Source: Bacteroidales bacterium
Lineage (GTDB): Bacteria; Bacteroidota; Bacteroidia; Bacteroidales; VadinHA17
Length of the DNA stretch: 48,962 nt
Direction of reading: 5' to 3'
Assembly: GCA_017999895.1 (NCBI GenBank)
Contig: JAGNKY010000017.1
Location: forward strand, 1-48,962
Made by a program: the position numbers and the translations under genes. Under the pieces are notes generated by a model that worked only from the letters and a program-made list of their open reading frames with translations, did not search any database and was not told the DNA's origin. The first letter of the stretch is position 1; each line of letters starts with the position of its first letter. Below are positions 1-7,605 of this stretch, piece by piece.

Positions 1-977
1 TTGCGAGTTCCTATTTCTCGTGTTCGTTCGGTTACAGAAACAAGCATGATGTTCATAAGTCCAACGGAAGCACCGAATAGAGTTACAATTCCAATAATTG
101 TTGCTGCAAGTGTAACATATTTTATATTCTGAAGAAGCAAAGTAACAATGTTATCACTTTTGGTAATATTGAAATCGGATTCGTCGCGCGGATTAAGATT
201 TCTGACGATCCTGAATACACTCTCCGCAGCACCTGCAATAACATCGAGATTGGCAGCTTTGTAAGGCATCACTGTAATCTGAAAAGTCATATTGGGCCTT
301 GAAAAATATTGACGTGCGGTAGTAACAGGCATAAAACACACATTATCCGCTCCTAATGCACTTGCACCCTTCGATTTCAAAACACCTGCGACTCTCAGTT
401 TCATACCTGCAAGATTTATTTCTTCATTAATAGGGTTGATACCGGGCGGAAAAAGGCTCTTAACAATCTCACTACCAATAATAACCAGATGTCTGCCCAT
501 TTTAACTTCATCGACTGTGAAATTTCTCCCATCTTCTATCTCATATCCGGCAACAGTAAGATAATCCTCATCAACACCGACAACGGAAACATTCGGATTT
601 GTTTTTTTTGATCCATATTTCACAGTTGCTGAACCTGAAGCATTAAAGAAAACAGAAACATAAGCTGGCTCAGTAAAAACCTGCTTAAATTCCTGAGCCT
701 CTCTGTATGTTATCCTTGAATAATTTCTGGTGCGATATCTATTGTTCCCTATTTGAATATTCATTCCCCTTGAAGAAATAGTAAATGAATTAGCACCCAT
801 CATCGTAAATTGCTGGGTAAGCGAATTTTTAATCGAATCAATAGCTGTAAGAATTCCTATAAGCGCCATTATACCAAAGGCAATAATACAAATTGTCAGT
901 ATTGCCCTTATCATATTCGATTTTATTGCACGCACCGAAATCCTTATATTCTCTATGAAAATATTGAATTTAAACAT
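1..977 (-). CDS. MacB/FtsX-type ABC transporter permease (3' end cut by window edge)
   Basis: This gene starts at the ATG at 977 and runs off the left edge after 325 codons. The protein begins MFKFNIFIENIRISVRAIKS, then a membrane helix at about residues 22-45, then an extracytoplasmic MacB_PCD-like domain (about 50-270), and a second helix leading into the motif SVTERTREIGTR, which is a hallmark of the first cytoplasmic loop of MacB/FtsX permeases. Such permeases pair with an ATP-binding subunit and act mechanically on exported peptides, lipoproteins or drugs in the inner membrane. The two last helices lie outside the window. No ATPase gene is visible, so its partner is probably to the left. 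The substrate cannot be inferred. The family call is firm. Confidence 0.9.
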   Translation of the reverse strand, partial: MFKFNIFIENIRISVRAIKSNMIRAILTICIIAFGIMALIGILTAIDSIKNSLTQQFTMMGANSFTISSRGMNIQIGNNRYRTRNYSRITYREAQEFKQVFTEPAYVSVFFNASGSATVKYGSKKTNPNVSVVGVDEDYLTVAGYEIEDGRNFTVDEVKMGRHLVIIGSEIVKSLFPPGINPINEEINLAGMKLRVAGVLKSKGASALGADNVCFMPVTTARQYFSRPNMTFQITVMPYKAANLDVIAGAAESVFRIVRNLNPRDESDFNITKSDNIVTLLLQNIKYVTLAATIIGIVTLFGASVGLMNIMLVSVTERTREIGTR

Positions 978-1095
978 ATAAATAAACTCTTTGTAAAGGT
1001 ACTAATCTTGCTTTATACTTGAAATTAAAGAAATAAAAGTATAAATTTTTCAGATTTAAGCAAAAAACCTGTTCATATTTTTTAAAAAATAATTA

Positions 1096-1121
1096 ATATT
1101 TTAGTTGCAAAACTAAAATAT
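1096..1121. promoter_or_regulatory. Palindromic BlaI-type operator
   Basis: Perfect inverted repeat with 11-bp arms, ATATTTTAGTT and AACTAAAATAT, around a 4-bp centre (GCAA). It lies just upstream of the -7 element of the blaI-like gene. BlaI/MecI repressors bind dyads with TAGT/ACTA-like half sites, and this one contains TTAGTT/AACTAA. The position and symmetry suggest autoregulation. Binding is inferred. Confidence 0.7.
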
Positions 1122-1127
1122 TCGTTT

Positions 1128-1135
1128 TATCTTTG
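1128..1135 (+). promoter_or_regulatory. Bacteroidota -7 promoter element of the blaI-blaR1 operon
   Basis: TATCTTTG matches the Bacteroidota sigma-A -7 consensus TAnnTTTG. A weak -33-like TTGC lies 19 bp upstream inside the operator palindrome, so a bound repressor would block the promoter. The start of transcription is predicted near 1140, about 37 nt before the ATG at 1177. Confidence 0.6.
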
Positions 1136-1176
1136 TAAGAAATTAATGTTATTTTTTACATAAAATATTTAAAACT

Positions 1177-1551
1177 ATGAGAGAACTAACACGCGCAGAA
1201 GAACAAGTAATGCAAATTCTATGGAAAATTAAGAAGGGGTTTATCAAAGATATTCTCGAACACTTCGACAATCCAAAGCCTGCATACACAACAGTAAGTA
1301 CTATTGTCAGGATACTTGAGGACAAAGGTTTTGTTATGCATAAGGCGTACGGCCGCACTTATGAATACTATCCGGCTGTGACCAAGGAACAATATTCCAG
1401 AACTCATTTAAAGAATTTTGTTCGCGATTATTTCTCAAACTCTTTCGGAAATATGGTAAGCTTTTTCGTTGAATCAAAAAGCATTTCAGTGAAAGAGATG
1501 GAAGAGATTATGAAAATTATGGAAAAAGAAGTAAAAAAACAGAAGAAATGA
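1177..1551 (+). CDS. blaI: BlaI/MecI/CopY family transcriptional repressor
   Basis: The 124-residue protein has the usual length and layout of BlaI/MecI repressors. A winged helix-turn-helix covers residues 1-70 (LTRAEEQVMQILWKIKKG, then the recognition stretch YTTVSTIVRILEDKGFV) and a helical dimerisation tail follows, ending in a lysine-rich segment. It is translationally coupled to the next gene through a 4-bp ATGA overlap (1548-1551). Together they form a BlaI-BlaR1-type sensing pair, where the membrane peptidase inactivates the repressor on a signal. A perfect dyad at 1096-1121 overlapping the promoter is the likely operator. In Bacteroidota these pairs are common and often unrelated to beta-lactam resistance; no beta-lactamase is nearby. 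The family call is firm, the ligand unknown. Confidence 0.93.
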   Translation: MRELTRAEEQVMQILWKIKKGFIKDILEHFDNPKPAYTTVSTIVRILEDKGFVMHKAYGRTYEYYPAVTKEQYSRTHLKNFVRDYFSNSFGNMVSFFVESKSISVKEMEEIMKIMEKEVKKQKK

Positions 1552-2840
1552 ATGCTTTCCTGATTTACATGATTAAATCTGCCGTTTATCTCGGCGGCTT
1601 TTATATTATTTACTTTTTATTTCTAAGCCGGGATACACGTTATACGCGCAACAGGATTTTTTTAATTTCGGCTGTCTTATTATCACTTATTCTCCCTGCA
1701 ATTTCTATAAACATAAGTGAAAACACGATTCCAGGCAATATTGGCAAAACATTGTCCGAAATAATTGTAACCGCAAACCCTGAAGATTCTTCAAAAATAA
1801 CCGCTGAAGGTTGGAGTGCGAGCAGATTTATATCGAAAATATATTTTGCAGGTTTGTTCTTATTCGGATTAAAACTGGTTACTGACCTGATTATACTTAT
1901 TTTTATTATAGCCAGTAACCACGATAAAGAAGATCGTATAATAAAATTCAAAAAATTTAACTCCCCTGGATTTTCGGCAATGGGATACATCTTTCTTAAA
2001 GATTCTCTCACGTCCGAATCGGCCGCTGAAATAATTATGCATGAAAAGAAGCATCTTCAGCACTATCATTTTATTGATATTCTACTTGTTGAAACAGTCA
2101 AGGTGCTGCAATGGTTCAATCCATTTATTTATCTAATCAGCCTGTCGCTAAGAGCGGTTCACGAATATCAGGCCGACCATGAGTGTCTTAATTCGGGAAT
2201 AACCATTGCCGGCTATCAAAACCATCTTATGAACGCGTTGTTCAATTCACGCGCCTTCGTTGCGGTAAACGCTTTCTCCAACCCATCTCTTATTAAAAAA
2301 AGATTAATCATGATGACAAGGAAAAGAACATCGGATTTAAGCAATCTGAAAATTTTTTTAGTTATCCCTATAATAGCTTTTCTGGGATTTACAATATCTT
2401 CATGCGAGAACAACATCAAAGAAAAGGCAGGAACAAATGTTGTTGTTAAGGAGAACGACAGCAAAAACGTCCCAAACGTTTCGACAGGCACAAACAATGC
2501 TTCCTCTGTAAGCGGAGCCCAAAAAGAAGTATTCGTGGTTGTAGAAGAAATGCCTTCATTTCCGGGCGGTGATAAAGCATTGATGGATTTCGTCTATTCC
2601 AACATACAATATCCTGAGGTAGCTAAGAAAAATAAGATCCAGGGAACTGTTACCATCAGATTTTGTATAACAAGTAAAGGAACTATCGATCAGGTTTCAG
2701 TTATTAGAGGAGTTGATCCTTCTCTCGATGAAGAGGCAATGAGAGTAATAAAAATGCTTCCTCCCTGGCAACCTGGCAAACAGGGCGGAAAACCGGTTAA
2801 TGTGTGGTATGTTATTCCTATAAAGTTTGCATTGCTATAA
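1548..2840 (+). CDS. BlaR1-like M56 family metallopeptidase with C-terminal TonB domain
   Basis: The 430-residue membrane protein has predicted helices near residues 4-25, 37-55, 95-121 and 266-284. The zinc-binding HEKKH motif lies at 165-169, followed by a conserved EYQAD segment characteristic of peptidase M56. After the last helix (ending ISSC) there is a low-complexity linker and a TonB C-terminal domain (about 338-430, starting EMPSFPGGDKALMDFV, with IQGTVTIRF and PPWQPGKQGGKPV). This M56-TonB fusion is common in Bacteroidota. In characterised BlaR1 proteins the cytoplasmic zincin cleaves the cognate repressor on external signal. Here the penicillin-binding sensor domain is replaced by TonB_C, so the signal is unlikely to be a beta-lactam and may relate to the envelope. 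It is coupled to the upstream repressor. Confidence 0.9.
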   Translation: MNAFLIYMIKSAVYLGGFYIIYFLFLSRDTRYTRNRIFLISAVLLSLILPAISINISENTIPGNIGKTLSEIIVTANPEDSSKITAEGWSASRFISKIYFAGLFLFGLKLVTDLIILIFIIASNHDKEDRIIKFKKFNSPGFSAMGYIFLKDSLTSESAAEIIMHEKKHLQHYHFIDILLVETVKVLQWFNPFIYLISLSLRAVHEYQADHECLNSGITIAGYQNHLMNALFNSRAFVAVNAFSNPSLIKKRLIMMTRKRTSDLSNLKIFLVIPIIAFLGFTISSCENNIKEKAGTNVVVKENDSKNVPNVSTGTNNASSVSGAQKEVFVVVEEMPSFPGGDKALMDFVYSNIQYPEVAKKNKIQGTVTIRFCITSKGTIDQVSVIRGVDPSLDEEAMRVIKMLPPWQPGKQGGKPVNVWYVIPIKFALL

Positions 2841-2981
2841 TTTCTGAAATCATTTATTGCAGAAATCATTATGAATTCGAAATTCAATCGTTTATAATAA
2901 AGAAAATATCTGAATTAGAGGGAATAAACGTATAATAATATAGCCTTTTTCGGTCAGGCAAAAATGGAGAGCAATCATGTG

Positions 2982-3016
2982 AGAGAGCTTTTTGGAATAA
3001 TTCCGAAAGGCTCTCT
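2982..3016. terminator. Long hairpin, likely terminator after the M56 gene
   Basis: A 16-bp stem with two G-U pairs closes on a 3-nt loop: AGAGAGC at 2982-2988 pairs with GCTCTCT at 3010-3016, and the inner arms pair as well. It lies 140 bp downstream of the blaR1-like stop and just upstream of the next promoter. The following T-tract is weak (GGTTTTAT), so it may be a transcript-stabilising hairpin or a Rho-dependent end. Confidence 0.55.
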
Positions 3017-3039
3017 GGTTTTATAAAAAAGGAAAAGAT

Positions 3040-3047
3040 TAATTTTG
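3040..3047 (+). promoter_or_regulatory. Bacteroidota -7 element of the acyl-CoA reductase gene
   Basis: TAATTTTG fits TAnnTTTG and ends 19 bp before the ATG at 3067, giving a predicted 5' leader of about 15 nt. No clear -33 TTTG is seen. Confidence 0.45.
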
Positions 3048-3066
3048 CATGGTTTAAAATTCAGAA

Positions 3067-4110
3067 ATGGATTTAAAAGAAAGAATAGAAAGCTTTGCAG
3101 AGTTAGGAAAGATTATAAGAGAATCGCTTGACGGTAAGGATGTTATTTATTCCGGCAGATTTGAAAAGCTTATCGAAAAACAGCAGTATGTCAATCCTTG
3201 GTTTACACCTGAAAACGTAAGGTTAGCTCTAAGTGCTATTTCCACTAATCTGACCCATGAAAAAATCATGGAATGGACCAGAAAATATCCTGCTCTGGAA
3301 TATACAGCCGAACCTTCTACAATCGGCATTGTAATGGCTGGTAACATACCTCTTGTGGGCTTTCACGATTTTCTTTCGGTATTGATAAGTGGAAACAGAG
3401 TTTTGGCAAAAACAAGTTCGAAAGATCCGGAACTACCGGTTGCGCTGGCCCAGATATTAATTGAAATCAACGACGGCTTCGAAAAGATGATAGAATTTAC
3501 AGATGGATTTCTGAAAAACTTCGATGCGGTTATCGCCACAGGCAGTAATAATACTTCACGATATTTCGAATATTATTTCGGTAAATATCCAAATCTGATA
3601 AGAAAGAACAGAAACAGTATTGCCATTCTCACAGGTAGTGAGGATGATTCCGAACTTGAAAAACTCGGCGAAGATATCTTTTCATATTTCGGACTCGGCT
3701 GCAGAAATGTTTCGAAGTTATATCTTCCTGAAGATTATAACATTGACAAATTAAAAACATCATGGGTAAAATATTCCGAGCTGATAAATCATACAAAATA
3801 CGGCAATAATTATGATTATCATAAAGCCGTTTTTATGGTTAACAGAGAAGCTTTCGATGACTGCGGTCATTTTATCCTGAAAGAAGAGAAGGGGCTTGCT
3901 TCGCCAGTTTCGGTAATTTTTTATGAGTTTTACAGAAGAGATGAAGACTTTTCGTCTCTGATAGGGTCGGATATGGATAAAATACAATGTATTGTTGGAA
4001 AAGGTATGGTCGAATTCGGTAAAACACAATGGCCAGAATTGTGGAATTATGCCGATAATATCGATACAATAGAATTTATTTTGAAAAAAAATAAAGAAAG
4101 AAAATTGTAA
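3067..4110 (+). CDS. LuxC-like acyl-CoA reductase
   Basis: This 347-residue protein matches the LuxC/acyl-CoA reductase family, an aldehyde-dehydrogenase-fold group that reduces acyl-CoA or acyl-thioester to aldehyde with NAD(P)H. Visible landmarks are the nucleotide-binding region (STIGIVMAGNIPLVGFHDFL, about 84-103), the AKTSSKD segment (114-120), the IATGSNNTS stretch (156-164) and the candidate catalytic cysteine C212 in YFGLGCRNVSKLYLPE. LuxC proper is about 480 residues; the Bacteroidota relatives are typically about 350, as here. In many Bacteroidota a ferredoxin-like gene lies beside it; none is seen here. It is preceded by its own promoter-like element and followed at 48 bp by an acidic-tailed protein. 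Physiological substrate is unknown; a role in fatty aldehyde or lipid metabolism is an inference. Confidence 0.85.
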   Translation: MDLKERIESFAELGKIIRESLDGKDVIYSGRFEKLIEKQQYVNPWFTPENVRLALSAISTNLTHEKIMEWTRKYPALEYTAEPSTIGIVMAGNIPLVGFHDFLSVLISGNRVLAKTSSKDPELPVALAQILIEINDGFEKMIEFTDGFLKNFDAVIATGSNNTSRYFEYYFGKYPNLIRKNRNSIAILTGSEDDSELEKLGEDIFSYFGLGCRNVSKLYLPEDYNIDKLKTSWVKYSELINHTKYGNNYDYHKAVFMVNREAFDDCGHFILKEEKGLASPVSVIFYEFYRRDEDFSSLIGSDMDKIQCIVGKGMVEFGKTQWPELWNYADNIDTIEFILKKNKERKL

Positions 4111-4146
4111 AATAAAAAATATTATATTGCGTCGTCTGATTTAATT

Positions 4147-4154
4147 TAATTTTG
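4147..4154 (+). promoter_or_regulatory. Bacteroidota -7 element adjoining the start codon at 4159
   Basis: TAATTTTG matches TAnnTTTG only 4 bp before the ATG at 4159. With the spacing seen at the SRP RNA gene in this window (5 nt from the final G), transcription would begin at or next to the A of the start codon, so the mRNA may be leaderless. Confidence 0.45.
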
Positions 4155-4158
4155 AGTA

Positions 4159-4767
4159 ATGGTTTACAAATTTGTTGTATTATCGGATGAAGATGAATCA
4201 TTTATAAGAGAGTTTGAGTTTCTCGACAACCAAACTCTATTGGATTTTCATATTCTTCTTCAGGAAGAACTCGAGTTCGACAAATCCCAGATAGCGTCAT
4301 TTTATCTCGCTAACGACAAGTGGGAGAAGGAGGAGGAATTTACATTGCTCGATATGGGAACCGGATGTTCAACAATGGAAGATGCCGTTCTTGAAGAGAT
4401 AATATTCAAAAAAAACCAGAAACTTCTTTATGTCTTCGATTTCTTTAATGACAGGGCATTGTATATCGAATACACAGGAGAGTCAAAAGAAGAAGAAGGA
4501 AAGGAATATCCTGTATGTACAAATTCGAAGGGCGCTCCTCCAAAACAAATTGTTTTCGGTTCCAAATCACACAAGAACTTCCGTCCTCTGGCTATTGACG
4601 AGGAAGACGAAGAAGAAGAGGAAGGTATAGGTGTCGATGATTTCTTCCTCAAAGAAGAAGATGAAAATGATATTGATGAATTTGGCAGTATTGATCAGCC
4701 GGAAGAAGAAGAAGAAGAAGAAGAGGAAGGAGATGAATTAGAGGAAGGAGATGAGGAAGAGGAATAA
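4159..4767 (+). CDS. pRiA4b ORF-3/TnpR-passenger-like protein with acidic tail
   Basis: The 202-residue protein opens with MVYKFVVLSDEDESFIREFE, a beta-rich fold resembling the plasmid pRiA4b ORF-3-like (IS1096 passenger) family. That family is common in Bacteroidota next to miaA, which is also the case here. Residues from about 150 to the end are almost entirely Glu/Asp (long E runs), giving a strongly acidic, probably disordered tail. No signal peptide or membrane segment is visible. The gene ends 26 bp before miaA and may be co-transcribed with it. No biochemical function is established for the family; the mobile-element label in the family name is historical, and nothing here suggests a transposon. 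Family match is moderately sure. Confidence 0.75.
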   Translation: MVYKFVVLSDEDESFIREFEFLDNQTLLDFHILLQEELEFDKSQIASFYLANDKWEKEEEFTLLDMGTGCSTMEDAVLEEIIFKKNQKLLYVFDFFNDRALYIEYTGESKEEEGKEYPVCTNSKGAPPKQIVFGSKSHKNFRPLAIDEEDEEEEEGIGVDDFFLKEEDENDIDEFGSIDQPEEEEEEEEEGDELEEGDEEEE

Positions 4768-4793
4768 TCCTCTCGCAATATCTCCATGATGCA

Positions 4794-5705
4794 ATGAGGA
4801 ACACTTTAATAGTAATTCTTGGCCCTACAGCTTCAGGAAAAACGGAGCTTTCAATTGAAATAGCATCATATTTCGGAACCGAAATAATCTCTTCCGATTC
4901 AAGGCAGTTCTATCGTGAAATGAAAATAGGTACATCCGTTCCGGATGACGAACAGCTCAATCGGATAAAACACCATTTTATACGATTCATTTCTATACAT
5001 GATTACTATAATGCGTTCCTTTATGAAAAGGACGTTTTAAATATTCTGCCTTCTCTTTTTAAGAAAAATTCTGTTGTTATAATGTGCGGTGGTTCAGGAC
5101 TTTATATTGACGCTGTATGTAAGGGAATGGATTATATTCCTGATATTGATCCTGCAATAAGAGAAAAATATTCAAAACTCTGCCATGAAGAGGGTATTGA
5201 AAGTCTGAGAATTGCATTAAAAATGATGGATCCTGAATACTATAGAATTGTTGACCTTAGAAATCCCAGAAGAATTATCAGAGCTCTGGAGATATGTGAA
5301 GCCGCAGGTCGGCCTTATTCATCATTTCTAAAGAAAGAGTTGCCCGGTCGGGAATTCAGGATAATAAAAGTCGGGCTTGAAAGGCCGAGAGATGAACTTT
5401 ACCGAAGAATAAACGAAAGAGTTGACCGGATGATGGCAGGCGGCATGGAAGAAGAAGCCAGAGATCTTTACGGATTCAGACATTTGAATGCACTTCAAAC
5501 TGTCGGTTACAGAGAATTATTCGATTATTTCGATAGGAAAATTGATCTTGATTCAGCAATAAATCTTATAAAACAAAATACTCGCAGATATGCTAAAAGG
5601 CAAATCACATGGTGGGCAAGAGATGATGGAATCAAATGGTTTCATCCTGACCAAAAAGAAGAAATAATCAGGTTCCTCGAAGAGGAACTGGCAGAAGAAT
5701 ATTAA
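4794..5705 (+). CDS. miaA: tRNA dimethylallyltransferase
   Basis: MiaA transfers a dimethylallyl group from DMAPP to N6 of A37 in tRNAs reading UNN codons. The 303-residue length is typical. The P-loop LGPTASGKT lies at residues 9-17 and is followed by the diagnostic ISSDSRQFYREMKIGT segment that binds the prenyl donor and target base. A later LQTVGYRELFDYF motif and the C-terminal KRQITWWARD segment also match the family. It is probably transcribed with the preceding acidic protein gene. Its stop overlaps by 4 bp the stop of the convergent rpe gene (5702-5705), an unusually tight convergent pair without room for a terminator. Confidence 0.96.
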   Translation: MRNTLIVILGPTASGKTELSIEIASYFGTEIISSDSRQFYREMKIGTSVPDDEQLNRIKHHFIRFISIHDYYNAFLYEKDVLNILPSLFKKNSVVIMCGGSGLYIDAVCKGMDYIPDIDPAIREKYSKLCHEEGIESLRIALKMMDPEYYRIVDLRNPRRIIRALEICEAAGRPYSSFLKKELPGREFRIIKVGLERPRDELYRRINERVDRMMAGGMEEEARDLYGFRHLNALQTVGYRELFDYFDRKIDLDSAINLIKQNTRRYAKRQITWWARDDGIKWFHPDQKEEIIRFLEEELAEEY

Positions 5706-6358
5706 TCTTTCAGTTTTTTCAATCTGAGTATTGTTTCAGCAGGATTAGCGGAACTGAACACAGTATTCCCGACAACAAGAACATTTACGCCTGCATTGAC
5801 AAGTAATCGGGCATTTCTAAGGTCGACTCCGCCGTCAACCTGTATTAGCACATCATGTTTCGATTCATCAATCAGTTGCCTCAACTCCGAGATTTTGTTC
5901 CAACTCTCGTCAATAAATGACTGTCCTCCATAACCTGGGTTAACGGTCATAATAAGTACCATATCGATATATGGAAGAATGTTTTTCAACAGAATTACCG
6001 GGGTGTGAGGATTCAAAGCCACTCCTGCTTTCATTCCGAGCATTCTTATTTCGTTGACTGTCCTGTGCAGGTGAGTACATGCTTCATAATGTACAGTAAG
6101 TATATCGGCTCCGGCATCTTTGAATCGTTTGAGATAAGGTTCTGAATTTGCTATCATCAGATGAACATCGAGCGGTTTTTTGGCTATCTTCTTTACACTT
6201 TCGAGAATCGGAAAGCCGAATGATATATTCGGAACGTAAACACCGTCCATGATATCGAGGTGAATCCAATCGGCGACGCTACTGTTAAGCATCATAATTT
6301 CTTTTTGCAAATTGGCGAAATCGACTGTTAGAATTGAAGGAGCAATTAGATGTGTCAT
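5702..6358 (-). CDS. rpe: Ribulose-phosphate 3-epimerase
   Basis: This TIM-barrel enzyme interconverts ribulose 5-phosphate and xylulose 5-phosphate in the pentose phosphate pathway. The 218-residue protein shows the family motifs in order: PSILTVDFANL at the N-terminus, HLDIMDGVYVPNISFG with the metal-binding His and catalytic Asp, DVHLMI, MTVNPGYGGQSFI, and QVDGGV with the second catalytic Asp. The start at 6358 (MTHLIAPSILTVD) gives the usual N-terminus. It lies 48 bp downstream of rpoD on the same strand and may share its transcript. It converges on miaA with a 4-bp overlap. Confidence 0.96.
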   Translation of the reverse strand: MTHLIAPSILTVDFANLQKEIMMLNSSVADWIHLDIMDGVYVPNISFGFPILESVKKIAKKPLDVHLMIANSEPYLKRFKDAGADILTVHYEACTHLHRTVNEIRMLGMKAGVALNPHTPVILLKNILPYIDMVLIMTVNPGYGGQSFIDESWNKISELRQLIDESKHDVLIQVDGGVDLRNARLLVNAGVNVLVVGNTVFSSANPAETILRLKKLKD

Positions 6359-6406
6359 AAAAATATTTTCGAAAAAGCAAATCTGGTAAAAAATTTTATA
6401 AAGACC

Positions 6407-7270
6407 TTAACCCAGATAGCTTTTAAGTATTTTACAGCGTGTTGTATATTTAATCTTTTTTAAAGCCTTTTCTTTAATCTGTCTAACTCTTTCGCGCGTC
6501 AGGGAAAGTGCTTCTCCTATTTCTTCCATAGTGTAAGGGTGTTTCATATTTATACCGAAATAGAGTTTGAGTACTTTTGCTTCTCTTACAGATAGGGTGC
6601 TTAAAGCTCTTTCAATTTCGAAAGAGAGTGATTCGTACATAAGATTTTTATCCGGGCTTGGGGCGTCGGGATTTTGCATAATATCATACATAGAATTTTC
6701 CTCGTCGGTGCTCACAGGTGCATCCATACTTAGAGTGCGCCCGTTACTTTTGAGAGCATCTTTGACCTCTTCAGGGGCCATCTCGAGCATATCGGCAACT
6801 TCCTGAGCCGACGGTTCTCTTTCATATTTCTGTTCCAGTTGTGAAAATGCCCTGTTTATTCTGCTTATTGAACCGATTTTATTTACGGGCAGACGTACTA
6901 TTCTCGATTGCTCTGCGAGCGCCTGAAGAATTGACTGCCGAATCCACCATACAGCATAAGAAATAAATTTGAAACCGCGCGTCTCGTCGAACCTTTGCGC
7001 AGCCTTTATAAGTCCCAGATTGCCTTCATTAATAAGATCCGGCAAAGTCATCCCCTGATTCTGATACTGTTTGGCTACCGATACAACAAATCTCAAATTG
7101 GCTTTTACAAGTTTTGTCAATGCTTCATTATCGCCCGATTTAATAAGTTTTGCAAGTGCAACCTCATCTTCCGGCGTAAGCAAATCAACCTTACCTATTT
7201 CCTGTAAGTATTTATCAAGTGAAAGTGTGTCACGATTTGTGACCTGCTTTGATATTTTCAATTGACGCAT
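6407..7270 (-). CDS. rpoD: Primary RNA polymerase sigma factor (short Bacteroidota RpoD)
   Basis: The 287-residue sigma-70 protein carries region 1.2 ([16 protein letters not shown] stretch near 16-40, here [20 protein letters not shown]), region 2 with the -10 recognition helix ([20 protein letters not shown], about 97-120), region 3 ([17 protein letters not shown]) and region 4.2 ([20 protein letters not shown], about 246-265). Region 1.1 and the nonconserved insert of proteobacterial RpoD are absent, which is normal for Bacteroidota, where this protein recognises TTTG / TAnnTTTG promoters. Several such elements are seen in this window. It lies divergent to rho across 335 bp of A+T-rich DNA and upstream of rpe. 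Confidence 0.95.
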   Translation of the reverse strand: MRQLKISKQVTNRDTLSLDKYLQEIGKVDLLTPEDEVALAKLIKSGDNEALTKLVKANLRFVVSVAKQYQNQGMTLPDLINEGNLGLIKAAQRFDETRGFKFISYAVWWIRQSILQALAEQSRIVRLPVNKIGSISRINRAFSQLEQKYEREPSAQEVADMLEMAPEEVKDALKSNGRTLSMDAPVSTDEENSMYDIMQNPDAPSPDKNLMYESLSFEIERALSTLSVREAKVLKLYFGINMKHPYTMEEIGEALSLTRERVRQIKEKALKKIKYTTRCKILKSYLG

Positions 7271-7605
7271 CGGCAGACAGGTTTAAAAGTTAATGAAGAT
7301 ATCCGGTCAACACCACAATTTTAATAAAAAAAATCTTCTTTATCAATATGTAAAACAAATATTTTTTGATTTGTTAAATATTTTTTTTAAATTTGAAAAC
7401 TTTTTCTGGTTGAATATCAATTTTTTATTATCTGTCGAAGCTTTTTTATCATTTGCTTTGAATTATTTAATCAATTTTATTTAATATTGTACCGGCTATT
7501 GAATAATAAAACTATTGATTTTTTCTTCAGAGTTTTTTTGTTCTCACCCTTTAAACGGGTCTTAAAAAACCAAAAAAATCATTTTTAATCACCATAAAAT
7601 AAATT
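7271..7605. other. A+T-rich divergent intergenic region between rpoD and rho
   Basis: This gene-free stretch must hold the divergent rpoD and rho promoters. It is very A+T-rich with long T runs. No convincing TAnnTTTG element or long hairpin was found; a small ACCC/GGGT dyad sits near 7547-7561 in the rho leader. The short open frames here look like chance. Confidence 0.5.
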
